Origin: Thermoflexales bacterium
GTDB taxonomy: Bacteria > Chloroflexota > Anaerolineae > Fen-1058
Direction of reading: 5' to 3'
NCBI GenBank assembly: GCA_016931085.1
Contig: JAFGFO010000384.1
Span: 1-16,532, forward strand
Length of the DNA stretch: 16,532 nucleotides
The translations under genes and the position numbers were made by a program. The notes below the pieces were generated by a model. It saw nothing but the letters and a program-made list of their open reading frames with translations, was not told the DNA's origin and ran no database searches. Below are positions 16,292 to 16,532 of the stretch, piece by piece (within the stretch, counting starts at the first letter, position 1; every line of letters begins with the position of its first letter).

Positions 16292-16395
16292 GCCAGCATG
16301 ATAATACCAATTGGCATATTGATCCAACGGGTGATGACCTCCATGTCCAAAATAGACCATGGAAACCTTGCAGGTGTTGCCGCGGAGAACTCGGC
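15500..16395 (-). mobile_element. Remnant of an IS4-family insertion sequence
   Basis: The element contains the broken transposase and probably some upstream sequence. Its downstream end is lost at the junction with the beta-helix gene, so no terminal inverted repeat pair or target duplication can be defined. The upstream limit is unknown. I set it just before the 82-bp palindrome, which may be part of the element or separate. Bases 16292-16395 hold no other gene I can support. Confidence 0.5.
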
Positions 16396-16477
16396 GTAGG
16401 TTGGGTTGAGCGCAGCGAAACCCAACATCCTCTATCGAGGACATAAGGTTGGGTTTCGAAGACTCAACCCAACCTAC
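16396..16477. repeat. 82-bp nested palindrome (dispersed-repeat or MITE-like)
   Basis: Three nested stems are perfect: GTAGGTTGGGTTGAG (16396-16410) with its complement at 16463-16477, CGAAACCCAAC (16416-16426) with 16448-16458, and TCCTC (16428-16432) with GAGGA (16437-16441) around a TATC loop. The GTTGGGTTTCG-type core resembles palindromic repeats dispersed in many bacterial genomes. It lies upstream of the transposase fragment. The remaining bases 16478-16532 show no recognisable feature. Confidence 0.8.
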
Positions 16478-16532
16478 TCGCTGCACCCTCTGCAAGCTCT
16501 GCGGTAAGATGTGGGTAATCACCAATGATCCA

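Overview
All recognisable genes in this GC-rich window lie on the minus strand, so transcription runs from high to low coordinates. The gene content suggests a Chloroflexota (Anaerolineae/Caldilineae-like) bacterium: a bacterial XPB helicase with accessory proteins, a VTC/DUF4956/CotH cluster, and secreted proteins with DUF11, parallel beta-helix and choice-of-anchor modules plus a YLP-type motif. This assignment is an inference from gene content, since the window has no rRNA or other phylogenetic marker.

In order of transcription: (1) 16532-15500 holds a long palindromic repeat (16396-16477) and a broken IS4-family transposase, frameshifted at about 16021 and missing its C-terminus. (2) At about 15500 the transposase is joined to the 3' remainder of a surface beta-helix gene (15500-13146). 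(3) A secreted papain-like (C39/C10-type) cysteine-protease-like protein follows (13071-10930). (4) The intergenic region after it carries a 97-bp palindrome built from eight CACAGAG-type heptamers spaced 10, 11 and 10 bp in each arm. (5) A compact operon follows: CotH kinase-like protein with a PKD domain (10765-9086), a DUF4956 membrane protein with an extracellular sandwich domain (9062-7737) and a VTC-domain protein (7743-7033). (6) After a 183-bp gap containing a good promoter candidate comes a second operon: XPB/ERCC3-like helicase (6849-4975), a SWIM zinc-finger protein (4991-2541) and a helicase-associated protein (2501-189). The window ends in a hairpin/G-rich stretch (25-58).

The second operon looks like a DNA-repair or duplex-unwinding module. 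By eye, all three proteins carry versions of the same XPB/Ssl2 N-terminal-type domain, only XPB has the ATPase motor, and the last protein seems to carry the domain twice. The genes overlap or sit close together, and a 16-codon mini-ORF bridges the SWIM stop and the start of the third gene. The first operon combines a polyphosphate-polymerase-type fold, a membrane protein and a secreted CotH-type kinase fold, which points to phosphate chemistry at the envelope, although no substrate can be deduced. No gap between genes exceeds 300 bases. No tRNA, rRNA or CRISPR array was seen.
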